From Clostridia bacterium (GTDB lineage: Bacteria; Bacillota; Clostridia; Oscillospirales; Acutalibacteraceae): a DNA stretch of 24,102 bases. The notes under the pieces are model-generated. The model was not told the DNA's origin. It saw only the letters and a program-made list of their open reading frames with translations, and ran no database searches. Positions 15,251 to 23,279 of this stretch are shown one piece after another. Position 1 is the first letter of the stretch; each line of letters begins with the position of its first letter. The translations under genes and the position numbers were made by a program. The DNA lies in NCBI GenBank assembly GCA_900770255.1, contig CAAGJN010000050.1, forward strand, positions 1 to 24,102. The letters run 5' to 3'.

Positions 15251-15287
15251 GTCGTATATGGTATTTTAATGTGGAGAAGTGAAAATC

Positions 15288-16007
15288 ATGCGGATACTTG
15301 TTTGTGACGATGAGCCCGTCACGGTTCGGATGATAAGCGGAATCATCTCCGACGCTCACCCGGATTTTGAAATAATCGGCGTTCACAGCTCGGCGGAGCT
15401 CTCGGCGCGCCTGGGCTCTGAGGACAGCAGATCAACCCCCATAGACGTCGCCTTTCTCGACCTTGCGCTCAAGGAGGAGAGCGGCGTCAGCATAGCTGAA
15501 TTTGTAACTCAGCTTCACCCCGAGGTCAAAATTATTTTTGTGACAGGCAATCAGAATCTCGCGTCGCACGCGATGCTCAAGATAAACAGCTTCGGCTATA
15601 TTGACAAGCCCGTCAGGGCGCCTCTCGTGCTCGGCTACATCGACAAGATAATCAAAGAGCTGCGCCGCGAGAGCGAAGCCGGCTCGTTTTGCTACAGCGA
15701 GAGAGGGCAGTGCTTCCGGGTAGATTCAAAGTCGATCATATATATCGAGAGCGCGCGCAACAAGCTCAAGCTCCATTTAACCGACGGGACCGTTAAGGAG
15801 ATCACCGGCACTCTCGACAACGCGGAGAAGCAGCTCGCGCAGTCATTCGTGCGCTGTCACAAGAGCTATCTCGCAAGAACCGGCTACATAGCGCGGTATG
15901 ACTCGTCATGCTTCTTTATGATAAACGGGGATTCAATCCCCATCGGCCGCTCAAGACGCGACGAGGCGGTCAAAAAGTATTTGCTTTTCAAGGGAGTTTC
16001 CTGCTGA
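15288..16007 (+). CDS. LytTR-family response regulator
   Basis: A 239-residue response regulator of the AgrA/ComE/VirR type. The receiver domain (residues 1-122) has acidic residues Asp7/Asp8 in VCDDEP, phosphoacceptor Asp58 in FLDLAL, Thr86 in FVTGN, and Lys107 in YIDKP. The LytTR DNA-binding domain (about 138-235) shows SIIYIESARNKLKLHLTDG, SFVRCHKSYLA and the terminal IPIGRSRRDEAVKKYL. Such proteins bind paired direct repeats upstream of target genes. A GTG nine bases upstream keeps the frame, but GGAGA (15273-15277) is spaced correctly only for ATG 15288. The stop overlaps the start of the sensor kinase (TGATG), so the two are translationally coupled. The divergent ABC transporter promoter is the obvious candidate target. 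Confidence 0.94.
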   Translation: MRILVCDDEPVTVRMISGIISDAHPDFEIIGVHSSAELSARLGSEDSRSTPIDVAFLDLALKEESGVSIAEFVTQLHPEVKIIFVTGNQNLASHAMLKINSFGYIDKPVRAPLVLGYIDKIIKELRRESEAGSFCYSERGQCFRVDSKSIIYIESARNKLKLHLTDGTVKEITGTLDNAEKQLAQSFVRCHKSYLARTGYIARYDSSCFFMINGDSIPIGRSRRDEAVKKYLLFKGVSC

Positions 16008-17335
16008 TGGCTTATGATCTCTTTTGGTATGTTTTCAATTTTCTCTCACTTGTGCTGACGGTCGGCTGCCTGTTTGTCAACCTCACACCGAGGTTTAACA
16101 AATATGCCGTGCTTTTTGTCACGTTTGTGCCGTTTTCCTTCTTTGCTCTGGCGCAGCGCTTTTTTCCCGACACCCCAACAGCGTTTTTCAAGCTTGCCGC
16201 GCTCGCCTGCTTTCTTCTCGCGGCGATATTTCTGTATAAAGACAATCTCTCGACCCGCCTCTTCGTTGCCACATCAGTTATGCTGATCACCTATGCCGTG
16301 TCCGTCATTCTCCTGTCGGGCTTTATTGCGATCGGCTTTAACCCGTATGACGACATCACAACCTACATGATCGCCCTGCCCAACCTGATCCTGCTCACGG
16401 TGCTGTATCTGCTGTTCACCTATGTCCGCAACAAAAAACTCGGGCATACCGTGCTGCCGAAAGGGCAGATGATAACTTTCATATTTATCCCGCTTAGCCA
16501 GTTTATCATCATGGTCGCGGCGGTGATGATAATATCCTACTACGGCTGGTTCAGGGACAAAAACACTGCCCTGCCCTTCTTTGAGAATCCGACAAAGTGG
16601 CCGATGATCATGCTCTGCGTGGCCGCCGTGCTCTGCGTTATCGCGGACGCTATACTCTATTACATAATGGTGCGCTCCTCCCAAAACGAGAAGCTCCGCG
16701 AGGAGCTGCGTTTCAAGGACTATCAGAACGAGCTCAACCTCGAATATTACAAGACCTCCGAAGAAAACAGCGTTGAGACAAGAAAGCTGCGCCATGACCT
16801 CGCGAATATTATCCAGACCGCATACGAGATAGTAAAGAACGGCTCCGAAACCGACCGCACGTCCGCCGAGCACATGCTTGACCAGCTCAAGAAGGAAGTC
16901 GAAGACATCAAGATAGAAAAATTCTGCCCCAACACCCTTGTCAACGCGATTGCCTCGAGCAAGGCCGCGGAGTGCAGGAAGCAGAACATCGCCTACAGTT
17001 TCGACCTGCGCGTGCCCTCCTCTCTCGGCATTGATGAGGTTGATATCTGCAAGGCCTATGTCAATATTTTTGACAACGCTGTCAACGCGGCCGCGGCTGT
17101 CGAGGGCGACAGAAGCATAAAGATAAAGAGCTTTGTCGACAAAAACGACGGTATGCTCTACATCTCGAGCGAGAACGCCGTTGCGCCGGACTACGGCAAA
17201 AAGAAAAAGGATCGCGTCGGCGAACACGGCTACGGACTCAAAATTCTCGGCGACACGGCTAAGAAATACGGCGGTCAGTTCGTAACAAACGAGAGCGACG
17301 GTGTGTTCACCGCCGTGCTGACCATGAAGCCATGA
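16007..17335 (+). CDS. AgrC-like sensor histidine kinase (GHKL type)
   Basis: A 442-residue membrane sensor kinase. About six hydrophobic spans fill residues 5-222, ending in AAVLCVIADAILYYIMV, with no large extracellular domain. A coiled linker (225-258) leads to the phosphoacceptor His263 in RKLRHDLANIIQ. The GHKL ATPase domain has N-box NIFDNAVNAA (353-362) and the glycine motif EHGYGLKIL (406-414). The motif following the D-box is less clear. This build (multi-span sensor, RHDLxN box, LytTR partner) is that of the AgrC/BlpH/ComD group that detects secreted peptides. No peptide precursor gene was found beside it. The ATG overlaps the regulator stop codon, so I chose it over an earlier in-frame ATG at 15908. 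The gene ends 25 bases before a shared terminator. Confidence 0.93.
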   Translation: MAYDLFWYVFNFLSLVLTVGCLFVNLTPRFNKYAVLFVTFVPFSFFALAQRFFPDTPTAFFKLAALACFLLAAIFLYKDNLSTRLFVATSVMLITYAVSVILLSGFIAIGFNPYDDITTYMIALPNLILLTVLYLLFTYVRNKKLGHTVLPKGQMITFIFIPLSQFIIMVAAVMIISYYGWFRDKNTALPFFENPTKWPMIMLCVAAVLCVIADAILYYIMVRSSQNEKLREELRFKDYQNELNLEYYKTSEENSVETRKLRHDLANIIQTAYEIVKNGSETDRTSAEHMLDQLKKEVEDIKIEKFCPNTLVNAIASSKAAECRKQNIAYSFDLRVPSSLGIDEVDICKAYVNIFDNAVNAAAAVEGDRSIKIKSFVDKNDGMLYISSENAVAPDYGKKKKDRVGEHGYGLKILGDTAKKYGGQFVTNESDGVFTAVLTMKP

Positions 17336-17360
17336 GGCGATAGATAATTTGAAAAACCAT

Positions 17361-17387
17361 GCGAGCCGCTGCAATGCAGCGGCTCGC
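17361..17387. terminator. Bidirectional terminator between the sensor kinase and the HydS operon
   Basis: A perfect 12-base stem, GCGAGCCGCTGC (17361-17372) with GCAGCGGCTCGC (17376-17387), and a three-base AAT loop. Read on the minus strand it is followed by ATGGTTTTTC, and on the plus strand by TTTATAG. It therefore serves the converging transcripts from both sides. Confidence 0.85.
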
Positions 17388-17396
17388 TTTATAGCC

Positions 17397-17729
17397 TTAT
17401 ATCAGCCTCGACAGCGCGGCGGCTGTCTCATAGGCGTTTTTATCCGTCTGATATATCGCAACTCCGTTCTGCTCGGCGCGCGCCCTCGCATCCGCGTCAA
17501 GCGGGGCGGATTCCGTGAGGATGATGCACGCAATATCCGCAAGCGCGGCGACGCCGATCGAGTTTATGTTGCCCATGACGGTCATCCATGCGTCGCCCGC
17601 TTTGGCGCGGGACATGACCCAGCTCAAAAGATCGCCGCAGTAGCCGCCGGTGACCTCGCGGGAGAGCGCTTCTTCGTTTTCGCACAGCGCGGTGAGCTTC
17701 AGCTTGTCTCTGATCCCGGAAACAGTCAT
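17397..17729 (-). CDS. DRTGG-domain protein (second in operon)
   Basis: A 110-residue protein made of a single DRTGG-type domain. The recognisable core is SREVTGGYCGDLLSWVMSRAKAGDAWMTVMG (about 23-53), followed by a short hydrophobic strand LADIACIILTES and a C-terminal AIYQTDKNAYETAAALSRLI. DRTGG domains occur in phosphotransacetylases, CBS proteins and small stand-alone proteins beside [FeFe]-hydrogenase sensors; their ligand is not firmly known. It overlaps the HydS gene by four bases (ATGA), and its ribosome binding site is formed by the codons of the HydS poly-Glu tail. It is the last gene of the operon, ending 10 bases before the shared terminator. Confidence 0.82.
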   Translation of the reverse strand: MTVSGIRDKLKLTALCENEEALSREVTGGYCGDLLSWVMSRAKAGDAWMTVMGNINSIGVAALADIACIILTESAPLDADARARAEQNGVAIYQTDKNAYETAAALSRLI

Positions 17730-19039
17730 TCCTCTTCCTCCTCATTTTCGGTGCGCCTGAACGGCGCGGGAATATATTCCTGCATCTTTGTGCCGGTCAG
17801 CTCGTCGCGCATTGCAAACACGCAGTCGTGCAGAGTCGCCTGTCCGCGGACTATATCCTCTGCGAGCGCGCGGCAGGTCGGCGCGCCGCAGGTGCCGCAG
17901 TCGAGTCCCGGCAGTCTTTCGAGCAGCTCTCTTATCTTCGCCATCATCGCCATCGCGTCCGAGACGTTCTCGGCGAGCTTGAGCACAGACGAGCCCTCGA
18001 GCGGCTTCTGCCACTCCATCGCCTCCGGCACTCCCTTGTCGTTCGCCAAATGGTTCGCGGCAATCGGCAGATACTTCCGAAGCTGCTGGATTCTGGCCTT
18101 TGCAACGTACGGGTTCTCCGCAGTCAGCGAGCCGCCGACGCAGCCGCCCGAGCAGGCATTGAGCTCAACGAAATCGAGCCCGTCAAGCTTCTCGTCCTCG
18201 ATCTCCTCGAGAACCTTTATAACATTTTCAATGCCGTCTGCCGCCAGATATTTGTCCTTGAGCAACGCCGCTGATTCGCCGCCGCTTGACGCCCAGCTGA
18301 CGCCCATCAGACCCGATCTGCACTGATCGTCCGGCGCGCCGAGGTGGTTCATCTGCTTTAACAGCACCGGGTATATGTCCTTCATCGCTATCGCCGCATC
18401 GACGTTTGACTTTGGCAGGCAGATCGGCTGTTTGACAGCCGTTATCTTCGCCGGGCACGGCGTGATGAAAAATATGCCGATCTCCGACGGGTCAAGCCCC
18501 GTCTTAGACACCGCATCCTCGCGCGCTATCAGCGCCGCCGTCTCCATGGGAGAATTGAGCGGCAGAACGTGGTGGATGAGGTTCGGGAAGCAAACTCTTA
18601 TCAGTCTGCACACGGCGGGGCAGGCCGAGGATATGACGGGCTTGGGGACGTCGTTTTCCGCGATATACCGCCTTGTCGCCTCGCTGACAAGCTCCGCGCC
18701 GCGCGCGACCTCGAACACCTCGTCAAAGCCGAGCATCTTGAGTGCAGTGATGACATATCCGATGTCGTCAAGATTATTAAACTGCCCGTAGAGCGACGGC
18801 GCGGGCAGAGCAATCCTGTATTTGAACTCGATAATTCTGTTCATCGAGTCGCGATGCGAATATTTGGCGTGGTGCGGACAGACGCGGATACACTCGCCGC
18901 AGTCGATGCACTTTTCCGATATAATGTTCGCTTTTCCGTTCCGCACACGGATGGCCTGAGTGGGACATCGTTTTATGCAGTTGGTGCAGCCCTTGCACTT
19001 TTCCTCGTCAAGGCGCACCGAATGAAAATATGTGTTCAT
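17726..19039 (-). CDS. Sensory-type [FeFe] hydrogenase (HydS-like) with ferredoxin and C-terminal Fe-S domains
   Basis: A 437-residue iron-sulfur protein in three parts. First, a two-cluster ferredoxin domain with Cys15/18/21/25 and Cys44/47/50/54. Second, an [FeFe]-hydrogenase H domain (about 70-330) with the four expected H-cluster ligands: Cys140 in SSACPAV, Cys195 in TPCPAK, and Cys296/Cys300 in NACSGGC. Third, a C-terminal cluster motif (Cys381, 384, 389, 406; DCGTCGAPTC). Catalytic hydrogenases have TSCCP at the first motif; here Ala139 replaces the proton-transfer cysteine. This and the C-terminal cluster fit the sensory group typified by Thermotoga maritima HydS. It lies between a DRTGG/ATPase pair and another DRTGG gene, typical of the regulatory module beside bifurcating hydrogenases, whose catalytic genes are absent here. 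The ATG has AAAGGA eight bases upstream. It probably senses hydrogen or redox state. Confidence 0.9.
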   Translation of the reverse strand: MNTYFHSVRLDEEKCKGCTNCIKRCPTQAIRVRNGKANIISEKCIDCGECIRVCPHHAKYSHRDSMNRIIEFKYRIALPAPSLYGQFNNLDDIGYVITALKMLGFDEVFEVARGAELVSEATRRYIAENDVPKPVISSACPAVCRLIRVCFPNLIHHVLPLNSPMETAALIAREDAVSKTGLDPSEIGIFFITPCPAKITAVKQPICLPKSNVDAAIAMKDIYPVLLKQMNHLGAPDDQCRSGLMGVSWASSGGESAALLKDKYLAADGIENVIKVLEEIEDEKLDGLDFVELNACSGGCVGGSLTAENPYVAKARIQQLRKYLPIAANHLANDKGVPEAMEWQKPLEGSSVLKLAENVSDAMAMMAKIRELLERLPGLDCGTCGAPTCRALAEDIVRGQATLHDCVFAMRDELTGTKMQEYIPAPFRRTENEEEEE

Positions 19040-19065
19040 ATGAAAAATCCTTTACAGACGCGGGC

Positions 19066-19480
<415 letters not shown>

Positions 19481-19488
<8 letters not shown>

Positions 19489-19840
19489 TGGCGGCGCTGC
19501 CCCCTCTCAGCCCTGCCTGATACAGCTTGCCGCAGGACGTAAACATCTCGAGCTCCGTCTTGAGCACGACTATATCAAGCTCGCGCGCAAGCTCAAGTAT
19601 TGCTTCGCCGGGCATTTTACCGCGTACAAAGACGATCACCTTCATGTCCATCATCTCGGCCGTGCGCACGACCTGCGGGTTGACAAGGCCCGTGAGCAGG
19701 ACGGCCTGTTCCTTAACAAAGGCGAGCACATCGCTCATCATGTCGCTGCCGCAGGCGGTGTGTACCTCCCTGTCAGTATGTTCGCCGCCGCAAAGCAGCT
19801 CGGCGTTCAGGATCTCCTTGAGCTGTAAAACGGTCATCAT
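19481..19840 (-). CDS. DRTGG-domain protein (first in operon)
   Basis: A 119-residue stand-alone DRTGG-type protein. The core is CGSDMMSDVLAFVKEQAVLLTGLVNPQVVRTAEMMD (about 30-66), followed by VIVFVRGKMPGEAILELARE and the cysteine-containing tail FTSCGKLYQAGL. It differs clearly from the second DRTGG protein of the operon, so the two probably do different jobs. The start is the first of two adjacent ATGs, behind AAAGGATGGG. It is the first gene after a strong promoter, and its end overlaps the RsbW-like gene by eight bases. In this type of module it is expected to belong to the hydrogenase sensor relay; its ligand is unknown. Confidence 0.82.
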
Positions 19841-19898
19841 ATCCCATCCTTTAGCAAATTTCTCAACTTTTCGGGTTTTACTCCTTTATTTTATGTCA

Positions 19899-19927
19899 AT
19901 TATATCATGGCGCGGCGTTCTTTTCAA
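19899..19927 (-). promoter_or_regulatory. Promoter of the DRTGG-HydS operon
   Basis: Minus strand: -35 TTGAAA (19927-19922), a 17-base spacer, and a perfect -10 TATAAT (19904-19899). The leader is about 50 bases. The remaining 140 or so bases up to the next terminator (19930-20070) hold only GC-rich short palindromes, such as CGGGCT-G-AGCCCG, and no gene. Confidence 0.75.
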
Positions 19928-20071
19928 CCTCAGAGAAAACAAATTAACTCGCTCCCGCAAAAAGCATCGGCAGGGCGCCTTGCCCGCCCTCTGGTTTCTC
20001 CGGGCACCAAACTCTGCAGACCCTGCGGGTTCTATCCTCGGGCTGAGCCCGTTTCTCACCTGCGGCACAAA

Positions 20072-20105
20072 AGACCCCCCGAGCCCGGAAAGGCGCAGGG
20101 GGTCT
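20072..20105 (-). terminator. Terminator of the DUF5058-type transporter operon
   Basis: On the minus strand AGACCCCC (20105-20098) pairs with GGGGGTCT (20079-20072), and TTTTGTG follows. It lies about 50 bases after the stop of the second transporter gene. The T run is short but the GC stem is strong. Confidence 0.7.
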
Positions 20106-20157
20106 ATTCTACTTTGTCAGCGCACATGACCGCGGTTACTGCGCCTGAAACTTCTGC

Positions 20158-20865
20158 TTATTTTTCTTTCTTCGCTTTCTTCTCTGCTCTCTCTTCCTTG
20201 CTGTCGAGCCAGCCGAGCTTATACATTACAAATGCGCCCAGAAGAGATGCGATGATGGTGACGAATATCAGAGTGCCGACGCCCATTGTCGAAGCAAAGA
20301 GCAGCGTGATGATACCGACCATGATCGGGAATATAGAGATCTTCCAATGCTTTGAGAAGTAGGTGGCGGCCAGAGCGCCGAAGAGCGCGGGCAGCACCTG
20401 CTGGAACGCGGGGGCGATATTCGCGTTGGTTCTCAGCGCGGGCAGCACCGGACGGAACGCCAGAACGCCGACTGCGAGGATAACGGTAGTCGTGATGGCC
20501 GAGGAAGCGATAGCTATAGTCGAAATGACCTCGCCCTCCTCAGAGTTCGCGCGCACGCCTGCGTTCTCCATCGCGTTGAGTCCGCAGGGGAGCTTGAGGT
20601 TCGTGATGTTGCCGGTGACGAAGCTCAGGTATGTTCCGCCTGCTCCGAGCATCGGAGCATAGGTGAACACCTCGGCTATTCCGGAGATCCAGTAGATCGG
20701 GATAACGACCTTCATCGCGTTGAAGAGCTGCTTGGCCTCGGGCCACGCATCATAGTGCGCGCTGATTGCTACGGGAACCATCATCAGAACGGCGATGGCG
20801 GTTATAGAGGAGATTTTTCCCCAGATATGTATTTTTTCGCTGTAGGGCTTTGTCTTGTAGCTCAT
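20158..20865 (-). CDS. Multi-span membrane protein, partner of the DUF5058-type protein
   Basis: A 235-residue membrane protein with about six hydrophobic segments. The first is residues 17-36 (SITAIAVLMMVPVAIS) and the last ends near residue 215, followed by a basic, acidic-rich tail (KEERAEKKAKKEK). The loop APMLGAGGTYLSFVTGNITNLKLPCGLNAM (about 70-99) is its most distinctive stretch and may line a transport path. I do not recognise a named family with certainty. The longer frame reaches 20928, but ATG 20865 has a perfect AAGGAGG ribosome binding site just after the stop of the upstream gene. The 13-base spacing and shared promoter suggest a two-subunit small-molecule transporter. Substrate unknown. 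Confidence 0.75.
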   Translation of the reverse strand: MSYKTKPYSEKIHIWGKISSITAIAVLMMVPVAISAHYDAWPEAKQLFNAMKVVIPIYWISGIAEVFTYAPMLGAGGTYLSFVTGNITNLKLPCGLNAMENAGVRANSEEGEVISTIAIASSAITTTVILAVGVLAFRPVLPALRTNANIAPAFQQVLPALFGALAATYFSKHWKISIFPIMVGIITLLFASTMGVGTLIFVTIIASLLGAFVMYKLGWLDSKEERAEKKAKKEK

Positions 20866-20878
20866 CTGTATAACCTCC

Positions 20879-21673
20879 TTAACCTCTCCACTCGAGATAT
20901 GCGAGTCCCTCGGGGCAAACCTTGGCAATAAGTATAGCCACGCCCATTGCGGCGAACATGCTTATCGGCAGAGCGAATGTCTCAAGCCATTTGATCTTGA
21001 ACTTCTTGCACAGGAAGGTCAGCAGGCTCATGAATATCATTGCGGAGATGAGCACACACACGGACATAAAGCCCGCGCCGTCGCCGAACTCAGCACCGTA
21101 AAGGGCGTTGTCGCCCGCCGTGCCTGCGCCTGCGACCGAGCGTGCGATAAATGCGGCGATGATGCCGATGAACGCAGCGGCAGAGAGGGTATCGGCGAGC
21201 TTTGAGTTCTTGTCGGCGACCTTGCCCATTGTCTTCTGAACCTTCTTCATTACGAAGATAACGAGAATCAGCGGCAGGATGCAGCCGATCGTCATGACGA
21301 AAGCGACGCTTGCAAAGACCTTGGGATCGGTAACCGGGCTCGAGAGAGTCAGGCCAAACGTGTCGAGAGCAGCCTCCGCAGCGACGCTCTCATACGCGAG
21401 ATTGCCAATAACGGAAAGTCTGATCCACGGCAGGACGATGCCGAGGGAGTTTGCAAGCACGATAACGGTCGCGAGGATCGATATAGCGGGCGCAATGGTG
21501 AATACTGCGCTCGATACGACCGTATTCTTCATCTGTTCTGTTGAAATACCGAGTTTTTTTCCTTGTTTCCAGGCCTTGATGAGGAAGAACAGCGACTGTG
21601 CAATAACAAAAGCGACGATTATCAAACCGAGGCTTATCATAAAGCCGTTCTCCTTAAAATTTTCAGGGACCAC
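20879..21673 (-). CDS. DUF5058-type membrane transport protein
   Basis: A 264-residue integral membrane protein with six to seven spans. The N-terminal MISLGLIIVAFVIAQSLFFLIKAWKQG and the following ISTEQMKNTVVSSAVFTIAPAISILATVIVLANSLGIVLPWIRLSVIG (about 44-90) match my memory of the DUF5058 family, whose members are annotated only as putative transporters. The start is GTG at 21673-21671, seven bases behind AGGAGGTG; Met12 is a weaker alternative. It is the first gene of a two-gene operon ended by a clear terminator. No cytoplasmic enzyme accompanies it in this window, so the substrate cannot be guessed. The family name is moderately sure; membrane location is certain. Confidence 0.72.
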   Translation of the reverse strand: MVPENFKENGFMISLGLIIVAFVIAQSLFFLIKAWKQGKKLGISTEQMKNTVVSSAVFTIAPAISILATVIVLANSLGIVLPWIRLSVIGNLAYESVAAEAALDTFGLTLSSPVTDPKVFASVAFVMTIGCILPLILVIFVMKKVQKTMGKVADKNSKLADTLSAAAFIGIIAAFIARSVAGAGTAGDNALYGAEFGDGAGFMSVCVLISAMIFMSLLTFLCKKFKIKWLETFALPISMFAAMGVAILIAKVCPEGLAYLEWRG

Positions 21674-21692
21674 AAAAACACCTCCTATTAAG

Positions 21693-21721
21693 ATTTTATC
21701 AGTTTAACTCGATTTAAATAA
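21693..21721 (-). promoter_or_regulatory. Probable promoter with palindrome, DUF5058-type operon
   Basis: Minus strand: a weak -35 TTATTT (21721-21716), a 17-base spacer, and -10 TAAAAT (21698-21693). The 16-base near-palindrome TTTAACTCGATTTAAA (21703-21718, one mismatched pair) fills the spacer and touches the -35 box, a classic repressor position. The weak -35 box would also fit control by an activator. Confidence 0.5.
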
Positions 21722-21833
21722 TAACATAACGGCCCCTGCGCCGTCAAGAAAATAGTGTCCCTGCCCTAAAAACTTTTGTCTGCCACTAAAAGTCAGCGCT
21801 CTTTGAACAAAATCAGGCCGCCGTTCCGTATTA

Positions 21834-21862
21834 TTGATTTATACCCTGCTCTATGATATAAT
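21834..21862 (+). promoter_or_regulatory. Promoter of the polysaccharide gene cluster
   Basis: -35 TTGATT (21834-21839), a 17-base spacer, and a perfect -10 TATAAT (21857-21862). The leader to the flippase ATG is about 80 bases. Between this promoter and the DUF5058-type promoter I see about 110 bases with no gene. Confidence 0.72.
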
Positions 21863-21950
21863 AAAAACTGAATATAAAATCAACGGATGATTACCGGCAT
21901 ATAATTTCACTCGTTCGCCATGCCGCCATGCGATGCACAAGAGGTACTAA

Positions 21951-23279
21951 ATGAACAAAAACAGGGTTTTAAAAAATGCTTCGTGGATAATCGGATTTCA
22001 GGTAGTGAAATCGCTGCTTGGACTCGTTATCTCGATGCTCACCGCGCGGTTTCTCGGCCCTTCGAATTTCGGACTTATAAACTACGCCGCGTCGATCGTA
22101 GCGTTCGTGTCCCCGATCATGTATCTTGGGCTCACCGGTGTGCTTGTGCAGGAGATAGTCAACAGGCCCGAAAGCGAGGGCAAGATCCTCGGAACAGCTA
22201 TCTCTCTGTCTTTTTTTTCCTCGCTGCTGTGCATCGGCGGAGTCATTGCCTTTGTGAACATAGCCAATAAAGGCGAGCGGGATACGATCATCGTCTGCGC
22301 GCTCTACAGCATTCTACTGATATTTCAGAGCCTTGAGATGATTGTCTATTGGTTCCAGGCAAAGCTGCTCTCAAAATACTCGTCAATCGTCTCGCTTATC
22401 GCCTATCTTCTCGTATCGGCTTACAAGATTTTTCTCCTCACCACAAAGAAGAGCGTGTATTGGTTTGCGGTGTCAAACGCGCTCGACTGTATGATAATCG
22501 CTGTCTGCCTGCTCATTGTTTACAGAAAGCTCGGCGGTCAGAAACTTCGTTTTTCATTTGCCGACGCAAAAAGAATGCTGTCAAAAAGCCGCTATTATAT
22601 AATCTCAAACATGATGATAACAATATTTGCGCAGACCGACCGCATCATGCTCAAGCTCATGATAGACGACGCCGCCACCGGCTATTACTCGGCGGCCGTG
22701 ACCTGCGCGGGCATGACCGGCTTTATCTTTTCAGCTATTATCGACTCTTTCCGTCCGATGATATTTGACAACAAAAAGACTGACGAGCGGCAATATGAAA
22801 ACAACATGTGCCGCCTTTACAGCATAATAATTTATCTCTCGCTGCTGCAAAGCGTCGTCATTACCGTGTTTTCAAAACTTATCATACATATTCTCTACGG
22901 CTCCGCCTACGACCCGTCGATCAACGCGCTTAGGCTCATTGTGTGGTATACGACCTTCTCATATCTCGGGTCCGTGCGAAACATATGGATACTCGCCGAG
23001 GACAAGCAGAAATATCTGTGGATAATTAACCTCTCCGGCGCCGCCGCGAACGTTTTGCTCAATTATTTTCTCATTCCCGTCATGGGGATCATGGGCGCTG
23101 CGCTTGCGTCCCTTGTCACGCAGATCTTCACAAACGTCATTATCGGTTTTATCATCAAGCCGATCCGCTACAACAATACGCTCATGTTCAGAGCTCTCAA
23201 CCCCGTTTATCTCAAGGGGATAGCAAAAATGCTCTTGTCAAAATTAAAGCATAAACAGGTTCCGGAGGAAAACATATGA
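21951..23279 (+). CDS. Wzx-like polysaccharide flippase
   Basis: A 442-residue membrane protein of the oligosaccharide flippase/MATE-like (MVF) superfamily, moving lipid-linked sugar units across the membrane. The start is typical: NKNRVLKNASWIIGFQVVKSLLGLVISMLTARFLGPSNFGLINYA. About twelve spans follow. An internal repeat (SKSRYYIISNMMITIFAQTDRIMLKLM, about 208-236) marks the second bundle, where the D-R-I-M pattern is common in Wzx proteins. It is slightly shorter than many family members (about 480). The ATG has AAGAGGT upstream and a promoter about 90 bases away. Its stop overlaps the licD-type gene by four bases (ATGA), so the two are coupled. The cargo is probably a surface polysaccharide or teichoic-acid-like chain. 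Confidence 0.92.
   Translation: MNKNRVLKNASWIIGFQVVKSLLGLVISMLTARFLGPSNFGLINYAASIVAFVSPIMYLGLTGVLVQEIVNRPESEGKILGTAISLSFFSSLLCIGGVIAFVNIANKGERDTIIVCALYSILLIFQSLEMIVYWFQAKLLSKYSSIVSLIAYLLVSAYKIFLLTTKKSVYWFAVSNALDCMIIAVCLLIVYRKLGGQKLRFSFADAKRMLSKSRYYIISNMMITIFAQTDRIMLKLMIDDAATGYYSAAVTCAGMTGFIFSAIIDSFRPMIFDNKKTDERQYENNMCRLYSIIIYLSLLQSVVITVFSKLIIHILYGSAYDPSINALRLIVWYTTFSYLGSVRNIWILAEDKQKYLWIINLSGAAANVLLNYFLIPVMGIMGAALASLVTQIFTNVIIGFIIKPIRYNNTLMFRALNPVYLKGIAKMLLSKLKHKQVPEENI

Noticed and set aside
15119..15287. Possible AgrD-like pheromone peptide between the divergent promoters
   Set aside because: No short frame with a start, ribosome binding site and amphipathic leader was found. The space is filled by the two promoters.
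16274..17374. Minus-strand frame of 366 codons opposite the sensor kinase
   Set aside because: The translation is rich in His, Asp and Val from complemented codons and spans the terminator hairpin. The plus strand carries all kinase motifs.
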